Of a DNA stretch of 64,000 bases, positions 23,533 through 35,242 are shown piece by piece (position 1 is the stretch's first letter; every line of letters begins with the position of its first letter). This stretch comes from Xylona heveae TC161. Taxonomy: Eukaryota; Ascomycota; Xylonomycetes; Xylonales; Xylonaceae. The position numbers and the translations under genes were made by a program. The stretch lies in the NCBI RefSeq assembly GCF_001619985.1, contig NW_017264202.1, forward strand, positions 620,001 through 684,000, in the 5' to 3' direction. Under the pieces are notes generated by a model. It was not told the origin of the DNA and searched no databases. It worked only from the letters and a program-made list of their open reading frames with translations.

Positions 23533-25479
23533 CTAATCGTCGTCATCGATCCTGGCGCGCTTGGACGAGCCAGTGTCGCGCGAGTCTTGCATTCCGTAAC
23601 GCTTGGTTCCGGCACCGCCGTCTCCGCCGGCAGTAGCCTCTGAGATCATAGCATCGATGTTAAAAGGATCGGCTGTATCTTTTTCGAACTGGACAGGGCC
23701 AGAGCGGGGCTGTTCATCAAAGGAACTTGTTAGCATCATTCTCCGATACGGGCGCTGGGATCAAAGCCAACATAGGGAAAAACGAGACAGGGGAAAAAAA
23801 GAAAAGGGAGAAGAGCATACCTCTGCATCTGAAGCGCCCTTGAAACCCTCCTTGGCTCGGCCGAGGACTTCAAATCTGTTGCTCTTGCCAATACGATCCA
23901 TTTCTTTCCCTGCATCGGCGCCTTCGTCCTCGTCATCATCAAAGTTCGTCCGTGGCCGGTAGATGCTGCTGATTGCATCCTGAGCCGCAAAGAGGGGCTT
24001 GTCGTATGGATTGTCCTCATTGAAGCCAGTATCAAACCCGCTCGTCTGATTGAAAAGACGAGAGTCGTACATGGTCTCAGATGACTGGGTGGGTTTGGCC
24101 AGACCGAGAGCGACCTTTTCGGAAATGTCACGGTTCTGCTCACGCGCCATTGCTTGAATCCGGCGCTCAGTGCCCATACGTGATTGGCGAAGCTGACGCT
24201 CAGCTTCACGACGGCGCTCACGACGCATCTCTTCACGCTCCCGAGCGGCTTCATCCTCGTCAGAGCTGACGGACCGAGATCGTGAACGAGAACGCGATGA
24301 AGCGATGGAGCCAGAGCGACTCCGGCGGCGGCTCGCTGAGCCGGAGGCGGCGGCGGAGCGTTCCTCGCGGGCCTTTTGGGCGAGCATGCGTAGGTGGTCT
24401 TCCTTTTGCGCCTTTTCCTTCTCTGCGAGCTTCTGTTGCATGAGCGCGCGCTGTTTGACTTCTTCTCGGGCATGGCGGTCGGCGGTGAAAAGCGCTTCGG
24501 CGAATTGAGCAAACTTGTCGTTGATTGTGACATCCTGCAGGCCGCGACCATCGGCGGCAAGACGCTTGTCCAGTGGGACAGTATAACCCTTTGGATTTTT
24601 CCAGTTGGATACCGGAGGAGGTATGCGCCACGCTTCTTGGTCCTCGGCGGTAAGTTTCCTTGGAGGGGAGTGCATGACGGGAGGTGGCGGTGAAGGCGGC
24701 CCACGAGGGATCTTCTTGTGCTTGAATTTAGGTGGTTCCATGGGGTCTTGCTGTCTCTCAACGATTTTGAAGATACGATCATTTTTCCGCGTGTTATCGC
24801 CCATTTGATTTGCTGGTGTATAGCGGACGAAAGTCGGATCATTTCTCGATGTGCCCCTGACGTTCTTAGGCTTCTGCGCTGCTACAGCACCAGATACGAG
24901 TTTCGCGAGGGCATCCTTGGTCTTCTCCGTCTGTTCAGCAACTTGTTCGGCGGAAGGCCTCTCCAAAGAGATCTCCCCAACATCGGCACGTTGTCGAAGT
25001 GGAATCAAGTCTTTGAAAGAGGCGTGCACGATACGTTTATCGTTATGTCCTTGGCGGGCAATGGCGTCGTATTTGACTTTGCCTTCAGCATCAACCTGAA
25101 CGGCCAGGGCATTGGATTTGGCGTTCATTTTGCGACCCATGTCAAGCGGGTACTGCGCGACGGGAATCTCGGGGAAAGCGCCACCATCCCCAAAATCTTC
25201 AATGGACCGTGGTCGCCATCCTGCTCGATTACCGTACGGCGGCGGTCCCGTTCTCTGTATAATTGAATTAGCATTAATACAGAATTCCAAAGATTATTCA
25301 TTGAAGTAGCAAAATTATTCAAGGGTACTGACTCGAAGAACTATCTGGGTCTCATCGAGCTCGCCGGGCCCAAGAATTCGAGGACCCTTCGGTTGCGCGT
25401 GCGCGGGGAGCTCTTCATCTTCCCCAGTATACTTCGGTTTCGGAAGAATCTGTGACAATGAAGCTGCGACCGAAGCCAT
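23533..25479 (-). CDS. prp45: Spliceosome SNW/SKIP protein Prp45
   Basis: Prp45 (SNW1/SKIP) is a largely extended protein of the catalytically active spliceosome (NineTeen-complex related) in the nucleus. Minus-strand exons are 25479-25333, 25254-23821 and 23709-23533, giving 585 aa. The start is MASVAASLSQILPKPKYTG. A GPPPYGNRAGWRPRS block follows junction 1. The SNW domain holds FVRYTPANQ and the name-giving SNWKNPKGYTVPLDKR near 265-280. Next come a charged helix region, an RS-dipeptide stretch (SASRRRSRSGSIASSRSRSRSRS) encoded around 24,260-24,340, and a conserved DSRLFNQTSG-like segment. The last exon encodes RSGPVQFEKDTADPFNIDAM and a KRARIDDDD tail. Intron 1 uses a GTCAGT donor. The assignment is very sure. 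Confidence 0.96.
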
Positions 25480-26005
25480 GGTCGAGTTGTGTATTGGTGG
25501 GCTTCTTCGTGGCTTGATGGCCAGATTGATGTGGATGACCGTGATATAATTTCGTAGGTTGATGGAGGTTCTCGCTTAGGCTTGCGGTTTCTAGGATTAT
25601 CTTCGGCTAATACTTCCATATTTGACACGACATTGAGATTGAAACTGTACGGCAAATGCAAATTATAAAGTCAGGCTGTGATTCAACTTAAAATTTTTTA
25701 CAATATAATTGTAATTTATTTAAGTAGTTCTATCGGTGTGAAGAATATTCGGTACGACATTGACGCCTTGCAACAGGCCAGTTCCATCACTTTCGTATGG
25801 CATTGTACCTGCTCCTCCATCAAAACATTGAGCATGATATTTATTCCCAACCATTAAGACAATTCTTCGCAAAATAACAAGAACAGCAGGTTCATATTCG
25901 TCAAACTTCGAATATCAAGATGATTTGATCAAATGCCAGTCACGCTCGCCGCAGACCTCACACCAACTCCGTCCGCGCAACTGAAACTCCAAAAATGCTT
26001 CCTTT
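25480..26005. other. prp45 promoter and GFA-gene 3' flank
   Basis: This 526-bp gap lies between two minus-strand genes. It is AT-rich, especially 25,660-25,740. No gene or RNA is recognised. Confidence 0.55.
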
Positions 26006-27185
26006 TTACCCCTGAGAGTATTGCTCCTTCTCATTGATCGGCTTATCCTCTAGTATCTGCTCACTGTCATTGTTGAGGCCGGCCCACTTTGGCTTACCAT
26101 CAGGTATGTCCATGACGCGTTGGCCGTAAAACATATGACATCTATACAAACAGGTGGTCAGCATATGTCAAATTTAAAAGAGAGAAATTGCCAAGAAGCT
26201 GGCATTACTATTGTGTTGCATATTTTTCGACGTACCTCGGCTCGAACTTTAATCTATCTTCCTTGCTCTTGAAGTGAATCAATGAGGGGAACAAGAGTAT
26301 CATATTTCTGCCCTCGTCCATGATGGGCGAATGGCACCACTTGCATCGCACCTTGCATGGCAGCTTATGCTTGGTTGTCTTCTCTGAAGGATCATACCAC
26401 TCGAGATCATGATGTCCGTTGGTGAAATTGATGTCTTCTTTGTGGAAGATGGCGGCCCACTGGAAAGGCGCGGCTGTCAAAACAGTCGTCAGTAATGGTA
26501 CATGAATAAAATTACCATTGATTCAAGCGACGCAAAAATATCAGAACGCCCAATTGCCCTGCAAATTATTACTGGAACGACAACAGCAAACTAACTTACC
26601 ATGCTGAGTTTGACATGTTGTGCAATGGCAGAGTTTGGAGTCTAAAGGCCTATCTCTCTTGAGCTGGTATGTGACCTTTCCGCAATGGCAGCTCGCCTCA
26701 TAGCGGACGGGAAAGTGCTCATGACGGGTGTGGATTTGGTAAGGAGCTCTCTCCTTCCATTCTTCGTGAACTTCAGTTGAGGTGGTGCCTTTAGGCTGCT
26801 CCTGCATCTTACCAGGAGCATTTTCCTGCTGTCCCATATCTTTATCCATCATAGCCGTCTCGTGGTCAACGGCGTCGTGTTTCGGACTTGGGAGTCTGCC
26901 TGAGGCGCAAAAAGCTTGGATATGATTCGAGTGAAAAGATGCTTTGTGAGGGGCAATTTGGTGAGACGTTAAAGCACTGGGGTTTTGCGAGTATCTGAAT
27001 CCTCCTGGGGTCGTGGCAAAGGTGGTATAAATGTCTTGTTGTCGTGAGGTGGGTGAACGGCTTGGAAGAACAGAAAAGAGTCGAGTCGACTGGCGGGAGG
27101 ATGTGACGACTCTCAGAAATCGTTTGGAAGCCGAGACAGAGATGAAGGTAACACGGCTCGCAGCACAGCTGCTGACAACGTCCAT
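26006..27185 (-). CDS. CENP-V/GFA-domain zinc protein, probably mitochondrial
   Basis: This is a member of the GFA (glutathione-dependent formaldehyde-activating-like)/CENP-V family, small zinc proteins of mostly unknown substrate. Exons on the minus strand are 27185-26600, 26473-26236 and 26141-26006, giving 319 aa. The first ~145 residues form an unusual leader: MDVVSSCAASRVTFISVSAS with Arg/Ser and few acids suggests a mitochondrial presequence, followed by a disordered Gln/Met/Lys segment. The GFA domain then shows CHCGKVTYQ, KLCHCTTCQTQHG, and after the intron FHKEDINFTNG, PCKVRCKWC (Zn ligands) and CHMFYGQRVMDIPDG. Most family members are 120-190 aa, so the long leader is notable. ATG 27185 is the first in-frame ATG. 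Family is sure; function and location are inferred. Confidence 0.88.
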
Positions 27186-28177
27186 ATGCTGAGCAAATTT
27201 TACTGTGGAGATGAGCAAAAGTCTAGGAGCAGGAAGTGGAGAAAAGTGGAAACAATCTTATGAACGATGGTGTAGTCTCTTTGGGAGTGGTGATTCTTCA
27301 ATACCAAGTTGTTGCGTCACAAATACAAATGTCAAAAACAATCCGGGTCTAGCTCTTTCGAGCTCCAGGAGAGGTATAGGGGAGGACGGGGTACATAAAA
27401 CTCTAGACCAAATCAGACGTTCGTCAATTGATCATGCATGTAGACACTTTCAAGTACCGTAGCACAGAAAGATGTGCTTATGACAATGCTTTGCTCATTA
27501 AATGCTCAATAAACTAAAGATATGATCTGTCCGATGCTGTTTCGTGCTATGCAATTCGGCTTTGGAGATGAACAACTCCACAAATGACCATTTGAACTCC
27601 CAAACCTCAAGTAAACAGACCTTTGGAATGCGAAAACAAGCAAAACGAGATGCAACCCATGAATTATGCATCATTGCGAGCCGCCCAAGGATTTCGCCCC
27701 GCGCCTGATCCAACGCCAAATGCAATATTGAGAGGTACTTTTTTTGTGGAGAAGTTAAGACAGGGGTTTCCTTTGTGGCTGGTACAGAAGCCCCTGTCAG
27801 TAAGGTAAGCAAATACGGTGACGTCACTGCTGCGTCTTTCGCTACGCGCGGGGGATCGCGGCGACAACCAAGACCAAAAATCACCCAGACGAGAAAAGAC
27901 CGGCACTAACTAACACCAATCATTTACCAGAATTGGGGAATGACATCCCAGAAATCCCATACCCTGGACATCACATTCAGGGCAAAATCCCATCTTTTTC
28001 GTCACGGAGACGATCAGTCGCACCCCACATTATACTTTAACGTCCAAGTTGCTCCGCTAAGGAACGCTTCGCTTCATTGACATCAAGCCGACAGACGTCC
28101 ACGAGAAATTCAAGCCTACAGGACAACGATGATCAATAACGCGAGCCTTGTTGAAAAAAGAAAAAAGGGTGCTTTAC
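27186..28177. other. GFA-gene promoter and phosphatase 3' flank
   Basis: This gap of 992 bp carries a perfect CRE palindrome at 27,819 and no recognisable gene. Overlapping small frames on both strands near 27,500-27,900 lack content. Confidence 0.55.
27819..27826. promoter_or_regulatory. CRE palindrome TGACGTCA
   Basis: This is a perfect cyclic-AMP-response-type element, flanked as GTGACGTCAC, 634 bp upstream of the GFA-family start codon. In filamentous fungi such sites bind CREB/ATF bZIP factors (AtfA type) linked to stress. Occupancy is inferred only. Confidence 0.5.
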
Positions 28178-31100
28178 TTACTGTGTTTCTGTCACCAGCC
28201 GCTGCTTGACCTCTTCAAAGCGTTGCTCGCACAATTCCCAGATCTGCATTCGTCTCTTTGGCGAGATGGTCTTGATGCGGATCTGGAATCGTCCGCTGAC
28301 CGGCCGGTGATCGGAAGCGTATACCTCGTGGCGTCGGTAATCCATCTGTTTGATACGTCCAAGTCCTCGATAAAGAAGGCGGTCGCACCAGGCTGGTGAC
28401 CGCCGTTTCTCACTTGTATCGTAGTTATCCGTGCCGACATCGTACTTGTAGGTCGGCGCGAATGTGATAGGACACTCCGTGAACGCCCGCAGTCGGAAAC
28501 CCGGATTGCGGCGACGGGAAAGTAATAGCTGATCACGGTCAAGCAGCTTGGAAAGGTTATTCGCCTTCACCGCGCTGACAACCGTATCTCGGCCCATTGT
28601 GTCAATGCGATAATTGAGGTCACCGTTCAATATACAAATTTCATGATCGAGGACCATGGTGCCGTCACCTCCTCCAACAAACATATCGGAGCGAGCAATG
28701 GGATTTCGCTCTGAGGGCAGTGAAGCAGTCTCTAGGATAGCTGCAATATCATTGTTCCGTTGAACCGTATGTTTTTGACCGGCCGCCAAATGGCAATTGA
28801 CCAAGCATACCGAGCTGTCGTCAATGATGAATCGCATGATGAGGGCGCCCTATATCAAGAACAGTCAATTTCCCATCCCCCTTGAAATATAGTTGGGCAT
28901 CAGACCTTGTTGCCATGCAAGCCACCCATACCACGCTTGACTTCAGAAGCATCAACACTTCGGATGTTATTCCGCTCTGAAGCCTTGACAAAAACGCAGG
29001 TGAATAATCCAACGAGGCTGGCCGTGTGAAGTAGATGATATGGTTGATCGATTGGCATAAATTCTTCGACGCACCGGCTGAGGTGATCGCGCCACGCACG
29101 ATATTGTCTGCTAATATGCTCATGATCGATATCCTTCTTTTTGCTGCTAGTCTTGAAGAAGCTCTCTGTTCCGAATAAGTTTCTCTTCAATTCTACCAAT
29201 GATGCTGTCAACACTCACTTGCGGTGATTTTCTTATCTTCAAGGTCGACGAGCTCTTGAAACCCAAAGACGAGCAAGTCTGGTGGGTCGCCATTTTGGAG
29301 TAATCTTCGAAAGAAATCCGCGTCGCGTTCATCCTGGTTCAGGCTAGAAGGCTTGGTAGCTCCAGCATTCCATGTAACAACCAGTGCGCTGATCTCACGG
29401 AAGTTGCAAAATTCGGTATCATGTTCTTGCATGTCCGCTTCTGCAGCAGGAGTTAAAACCAGGCAATATTCTTTGCCGTGGGGAAGGAGTACTTACCGAG
29501 CCAATCTTCTTGAAGCAGACCGTCCCAAAGTCGAGCCATGTTATCTCCACCAAGGGAAGCGACTTGCAATCGATCGATTTTCATCACAGCACTCCGGTCG
29601 ACCACGATACCAGCGACAGGATTCTCATGCGCCTGCCAGTCCTTCTTCACGGTCCATGGATTTGTAGTGGTGTCATAGACATAGATCATGCCGGTGTTGT
29701 AGCCTGCCCAAAGGTACGCGCCTACACCTGCTAAAGAGTTGATTTTATAAAGGCTGACATTGACAACGCCAAGACAAGAGTAGTCTTTGCGCGAGTAAAC
29801 TGTTACTTTGCCATCATTGTGCCCAAAATACACCCTATCAGGTTGGCTCATGATGACGGAACCAGAGGTCACGTCGCCGACATTTGGTTGGTTGAGGGGC
29901 CGCTGGAGAACCTGAAATTGTAAGCTTGAATCTGCGCTTGGCTGAAAGATTCTAAGGTCTTTGCCAGTGGCAAGCCATAGCTGATCACCAATGACGAGAG
30001 AGAAAGTGTGTCCTTTTGGGACACGGAAGGTTAAAGGACTATAGCCCAGGTTGGGAGAGCCTGTTTCATCGGATGGCCAAAGTAGCAGCTTTCCTTCATC
30101 ATCCAGAGACCACATTTCACTACCGTGTCGGTATATTTTCACCAATTCTCTTCGGGGGTGAGCATTGGCTTTTGAAAACACAATGGTTTGGGTTGAAATA
30201 TCCATCTCTTGGATCTCCCCATGGTTTGTGCCCAACCAGAGCCGCTTCCCTTCGTTTCTAAGATCGACTCCAGTTTTGAAGGCCAAAGCTGTGACTTTGG
30301 TTGTTTCGCCATGGCTGACGCTCATAAGAAGCTCTCCGGTTAATATGTTCCAAACTTTTGTAAGGAAACCGGAAGTGCACAAGTACTCGCCACAGATATC
30401 AAATAGCCTTGTTTCGTACTTGGTCGGAAACTCTCGTGGGCCGTGCTTAAAACACGGCCATCTTCGATTCGCATGCGAGGAATCGGGGTAATCGGTAAGG
30501 GTCGGTGTCACATAGTCAATTACAGCACCTGTCTCATCGGAATCGTAGACGTCATCGTATCGATATGCTTGCTTCAAGTCTAATGAAGTATTTGACGCAG
30601 AGCGGTACCCCTCCCGCAATGGCGTCTCCTGATCAACAAAGGCGGACGTCGGAGGAATAATAGGGGCGGTGCCTCTCCGTGGTGGTGGAGGAAACTTAGC
30701 GGTGGTCTCCGCGACTAAAGTCGCGGCCGTTTTGGAAGCGACAGAAGCAGGTGGTGATGGAGTTGGCAAAGCTAGCTGAGATGTTGGCCGCCCTGGACTT
30801 GCATCCTGCGATCCAAAGTCCCTCCGTGGAGGTAGTGAAGGAGGTGGCGGGGGAACGGCTGAGCGTCCTTCTCTCGATGGGTGTCTTGCTGGACGAGAGG
30901 GAGGAAGGGGATGAGCATCGAGATTGGTAAGCCCTGATCTTCCAGGAGATCGGGGAGCCGGTGGAGGTGGTGGGGGTCGGGAAGCACGGTCAAGTTGGAT
31001 TGAATGGCGAGCAGAAGGGCGGACTTGAGTTGGGTCAAAATAACTGTCTCTTTTAGGTTTCGAGCCAGTATCTTGGCTCCGAGTACGTCGCTGAAACGGC

Positions 31101-31996
31101 GGGGTCTGTTCAGCCTCAGTTTCACTTTCAGGAGGGGTGCTAAACGGAGATACCGGTTCCTCGGGTGCTGTAGGCGCCGCGGTTGGTGAAAGTTTTAGGT
31201 TAGTTGGTTTTGGTTTCAATGGGATTGTAGGTGGTTTTGGAGGTATTTTTGGTTTTTCTGCACGATTGACAGGCGGAGGGATCGGTGGCGCTTGATTGGG
31301 ACTCCCTTCTCCAGACCCTAGGCGCGGAGTCCGGATACCAGAATGACTGTCCGTGGGAGGTAGCAGGGGGGAGGGGCGTAGATCGGTGATTGGAGTTCCC
31401 ACACGGCTACCAGCTCGAGAGTGACGCGCTGAGTGTATCGGGGATTGACTGGCCGAGCCTGTCGGTGTGAAGGATCCATTGAATAAGGATCTCTGAACAG
31501 CCGCCGGCGGTGGAGGCGGCGGCTTGCCGTCTAGAAACTTTGGCGGGGAGCGCGGTGAGTCTACTGTGACTTTTGGCGTGGGGCGAGGAGGAGATGCCGG
31601 CCCCATTGACATTGGTCTTGGCCGCCGAGCAGAGCCTGGAGATGGAGACCGCCGAGCATGTGGTTCTGCTGGAGAATGAAGCCCCGTCGGTGCTCCATTA
31701 ATCCATAGTTGTGATTGTGGCCGTGGAAGGTCTAAAGAAATTCGGCCAAGTGAACGTGAAGGGGGCTCTTCCAGCTTATCGATCTGCGGACGAAGTGAGG
31801 GCGAATGTGTTCTAGATGGCCCAGAGCTGCTAGGCCCACGAGCAGCTATGCTTTCAAAATGTGACAGCAAGGAGGACACCGGACGCTACAATTAAAGATG
31901 TTCGATCAGTTAAGTGCTTCAAACAGTAGAAAACTAGAAGGTGTCACGACTTACGATCGAAGCGTCTTCGGAATTTTGATCACCTGCGCTAGCCAT
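28178..31996 (-). CDS. WD40-inositol polyphosphate 5-phosphatase fusion
   Basis: This is a 1194-aa enzyme predicted to remove the 5-phosphate from phosphoinositides or inositol phosphates. Minus-strand exons are 31996-31955, 31885-29497, 29440-29219, 29165-28906 and 28849-28178; all phases agree. Residues 1-470 are disordered and Pro/Ser-rich with many PPPPPP and SPGR-like motifs (likely SH3 or WW ligands). About 480-815 is a WD40-like propeller (FDICGEYLCTSGFLTKVWN and further blades). The phosphatase domain follows: ALVVTWNAG, DLLVFGFQELVDL, GGLHGNKGALIMRF, catalytic NGDLNYRI near 1046, PAWCDR near 1123 and SDHRPV near 1150. These are the standard Mg-dependent APE1-fold motifs, all intact. 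Plant 5PTases of the FRA3 class and other fungi share this WD40 plus 5-phosphatase order. Membrane traffic or polarity roles are inference. Confidence 0.93.
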
Positions 31997-33424
31997 CTTG
32001 ACATGAAGAGCAAACTGCCCTTACCGTCTCTTAAGGGAAATTCCACCGCCACATGAATTACAGGTAATCGTAGTCGTCATCCAAGGATCAAGCGCAGGCC
32101 GCTTTTCCCTCCATGGATACCCCACACTAATGGATCAAGGCGATGGAGTTGATAGTCTGAGCCTCTAACGGCTTCGACGCCGCAGTCTTTTCAAGCTTTA
32201 GATGCTGGTACCCGTATGTCTGTAACCCGAATCTCGCCGATTTCATGAATGTGTTGGTGGTAGCAGAGCACTTGTCTGAGCAAGCCTGAAGCCGGCCCGA
32301 GGTCATTTACCAAAACCCCAGCTGAAGCGTAATAATGAATCCTCCCGTTTGATCGTGAGCAGATATCAGTCCCAAATAGTTCTCCGGGAAAAGGCTTCAG
32401 ATATATTCTTTGGCAATGCAACGCTAGGTACGGTAAGGTCCTTGGTCAATATCCCTCACCGAATGCCCGTCAAGTTGCTCACTTATTATAATCCACCGTT
32501 TCAACCTCCAGAACACGCAATGCATCCCCGTCCAATCTCCCAGCTAAAGATTCCCGGCAAGTGCCGCCCCGCTCGGTGGTGGGCTGTGCTCGTTCTGGGG
32601 AAGAAGTAGCAGTTACTTCTCTACCCTCTTTTGATTGCACCAAGCTTGAGTTGCCGCTACTGATAACGGGTACCTGAAACAGCGCACTTTCGGTATGCCA
32701 AAATTGATACGGATGAGAGCGCTTCGGAGGACCTCTTCGCAACAGGAGTGAGCCAAGTTAAAAATGGGATCAATATTATCTGATCCGATAAGATTGTTTA
32801 ATCAATCAGATCAATCAGCATAACGTTGAACTCTTCGACTGAGATCCTGAGTAACCCGGATGTTCTAGGAACAGCCGGGTCGTCTTCTACGGTTTTAATT
32901 CATTCGAGTCGATTTTACATTTATTGGAAAAGCGTATTTGACATATATCATATCTTACTGTATGTTACTGGCGTACAGAAAATACTCAGATTAGCCAGAC
33001 CACCTCACAATTATGGTAAAACCGTGAGCTGGTGCAGAACTGTTTGATCCATGTCATAGACCTACAGGAACTTTATAAGGGCCTGTCCTGACTCTTGTTG
33101 TTCAACCACATGATTATATATTGCGGATATTGCTTGTTCTAGAGCAGTTGAGCAGATCAATATAAAGGTTTTCGAGATTGGGCGGAAGGTACACGAGGAG
33201 GCTGACGTGTTTAACTTCAAGACGTGCACCATTTGTTTTAAATATGCAGCGAACATGGTAGAAGATGCGAGTAGAGCAAAATTGTAACTGAATTAACAGG
33301 ATCACGGAAGAAATGCTGTTTAAAATTAATCGTCAACGCTTTAACATTATGATACAATCCTGGAATCAACCATGTCAGACATGCTGTCTTGCCCCACTCA
33401 AGGGCGAGATATCTTGATAAATCT
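31997..33424. other. 1.4 kb upstream region of the phosphatase gene
   Basis: This holds the likely promoter of the 5-phosphatase and the pre6 3' flank. There is a C/G-containing segment near 32,500-32,740 and AT-rich DNA after 32,760, with a GATCAATCAGATCAATCAG direct repeat near 32,800. No gene or RNA is recognised. Confidence 0.55.
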
Positions 33425-34448
33425 CTAGCTCGCACCACCAGTTTCACCACCCGGCCGTGTAAGAATGGCGGCAGTTCCAGTTCCTGGTGTTCGGCCTCCC
33501 TTCTTTTTCGATGCCTCCTCTTGCTTTTCAGTCTCAATATTCTTCACATATGATTCGATATCCTCAACGGGGAGCAGTTCCAATGGTTTTCCAGGTGCCA
33601 TGATTGCAATCTCGATGTTCTTGGCACCGGTTTGGACTACCTCGAGAAGTGACTTGACCGTCAGCTTAATTGTCTCCTCCCGGTCCATGCCGTCCTTATG
33701 GTTGCGCTCGAGGAACTCCCGCACGGTCTTGCTCGACCGGCCGATAGCGTTTGCTTTCCTGTCGATTCTTTAGTATCAGAAATCTCTACATAGTCGAAAT
33801 CTCCTTACCATGCGGAGTAGATTCCAGAGGGCTCTGTCAGATATAATCTGGGGGTAGTGTCTCCCTTGTCGAAACCAACAATCAAAGTGCTAATACCGAA
33901 TGGACGAACACCACCGCTCTGCGTGTACCGTTGCTGCACACCCGCCACGTATTTGGTGATGTAATCAATGGAGACAGGGTCCTCAACGGTCAACCGATGA
34001 GATTGCGCCTCTAATCTTGCTTTGTCGATGAGGATACGGGCATCGGCGTTCAGTCCGGCAAATGCTAAGCAAACGTGGGTGTCTATGAGGCCGATCTTGG
34101 AGGGTGTAATCCGAGTGTCCTGAAGTTTCATCGCTGATCGCTTCTCACAGCCGAGTACAACGATATCTTTGCCTTTGACGCCGACGGCGCATGTTCCTAC
34201 CAATAGTCAATCGGGCGCGTACCAAACTAAGCCACAGCTAGGAATACCTCGTTTAACGGCCTCGAGAGCATATTCGACCTGGAAGACGTGTCCATCAGGA
34301 CTATGAGATGCTTAGAAAGGTATGCTCTTTTCGGGCCATGGAAATCACGAAGCTCACCTGAAAACTTAACAAGAATGTTAGCGGAGGGTTCTCGGCGGTG
34401 CTCATAATGCCACTACTTACCTGACAACGCTCTGTCGTAACCAGACAT
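33425..34448 (-). CDS. pre6: 20S proteasome subunit alpha4 (Pre6)
   Basis: This is an outer-ring alpha subunit of the 20S core. Exons on the minus strand are 34448-34421, 34364-34358 (7 nt), 34300-34248, 34196-33809 and 33758-33425, giving 269 aa. The N-terminus assembled across the microexon is [30 protein letters not shown], the exact alpha-subunit H0 signature. Further blocks [38 protein letters not shown] and [14 protein letters not shown] match yeast Pre6/human PSMA7. The C-terminal tail is Lys-rich ([11 protein letters not shown]) and ends PGGETGGAS. No catalytic Thr is expected in alpha subunits. It is divergent from the uncharacterised gene at 35,243. Very sure. Confidence 0.97.
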
Positions 34449-35242
34449 GATGAGATGAAAATAAAGAAATGTCTATCGAATTTCCGAGTAAGTTTCTGCT
34501 AAATAGAAACGAAATAAGAAACGTGAGAAGACGGGGAAGAATTGGATGACGAGAATGAAGGTAAGTTTGGTGGTCCGGAGCTTTCGTATGCTCCCTCTGC
34601 CTACGGTTAGCTGTCGATGCACGACGAACGGGTAGATGACTAAGCACATTACTCCCATGCCAATTTCGCGAATCGTCATACACGCTGTACGGAATAAATC
34701 GTCGGAGTATCATGAAAATACCGATTTCTGAATTATACCAAACGATAATGGGCTGCTCTTCAGGAAGAGTAAAAATGAATCGATATATTATTCGGGAAAG
34801 TTAATTATCTGAAACGTATCTATCCTTTATCGCTTTACCCTTTCATAACTGCACCGCCATGTATATTCATCCTCATGAAGTGTATGAGGCATGATGACCA
34901 TTTCAGGAATAGTAATTTCCGACTAACATTCATAGTGAAAGAGGCCACAGGGTGAATAGAGGAGAGCTCGACTATAAGTACTCCGCTTCTCTTGTCTTGC
35001 TCTGAGGTTTATTTTATTTCATGCTCGTATCACATAAAACGTGACTTAGAATCAAGGAGATCAAATAACAGGAGACATAAGAATTGCCCTCGAATCGTTG
35101 TTCTAGCGACTGCAAATATTATAACCAGGCATTTACACCTTTAAAATCAACTATACCTTTTCAAAATTTCATACGGTATGCTCACACCGACCTCATGAAA
35201 GTCATGACGCTCGTTTCAAAAGCTAATTGCGCAGATCCCTAA
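34449..35242. promoter_or_regulatory. Shared upstream region of pre6 and the orphan gene
   Basis: This is a 794-bp divergent gap, AT-rich after 34,690. I found no clear proteasome-type control element, and no gene. Confidence 0.5.
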
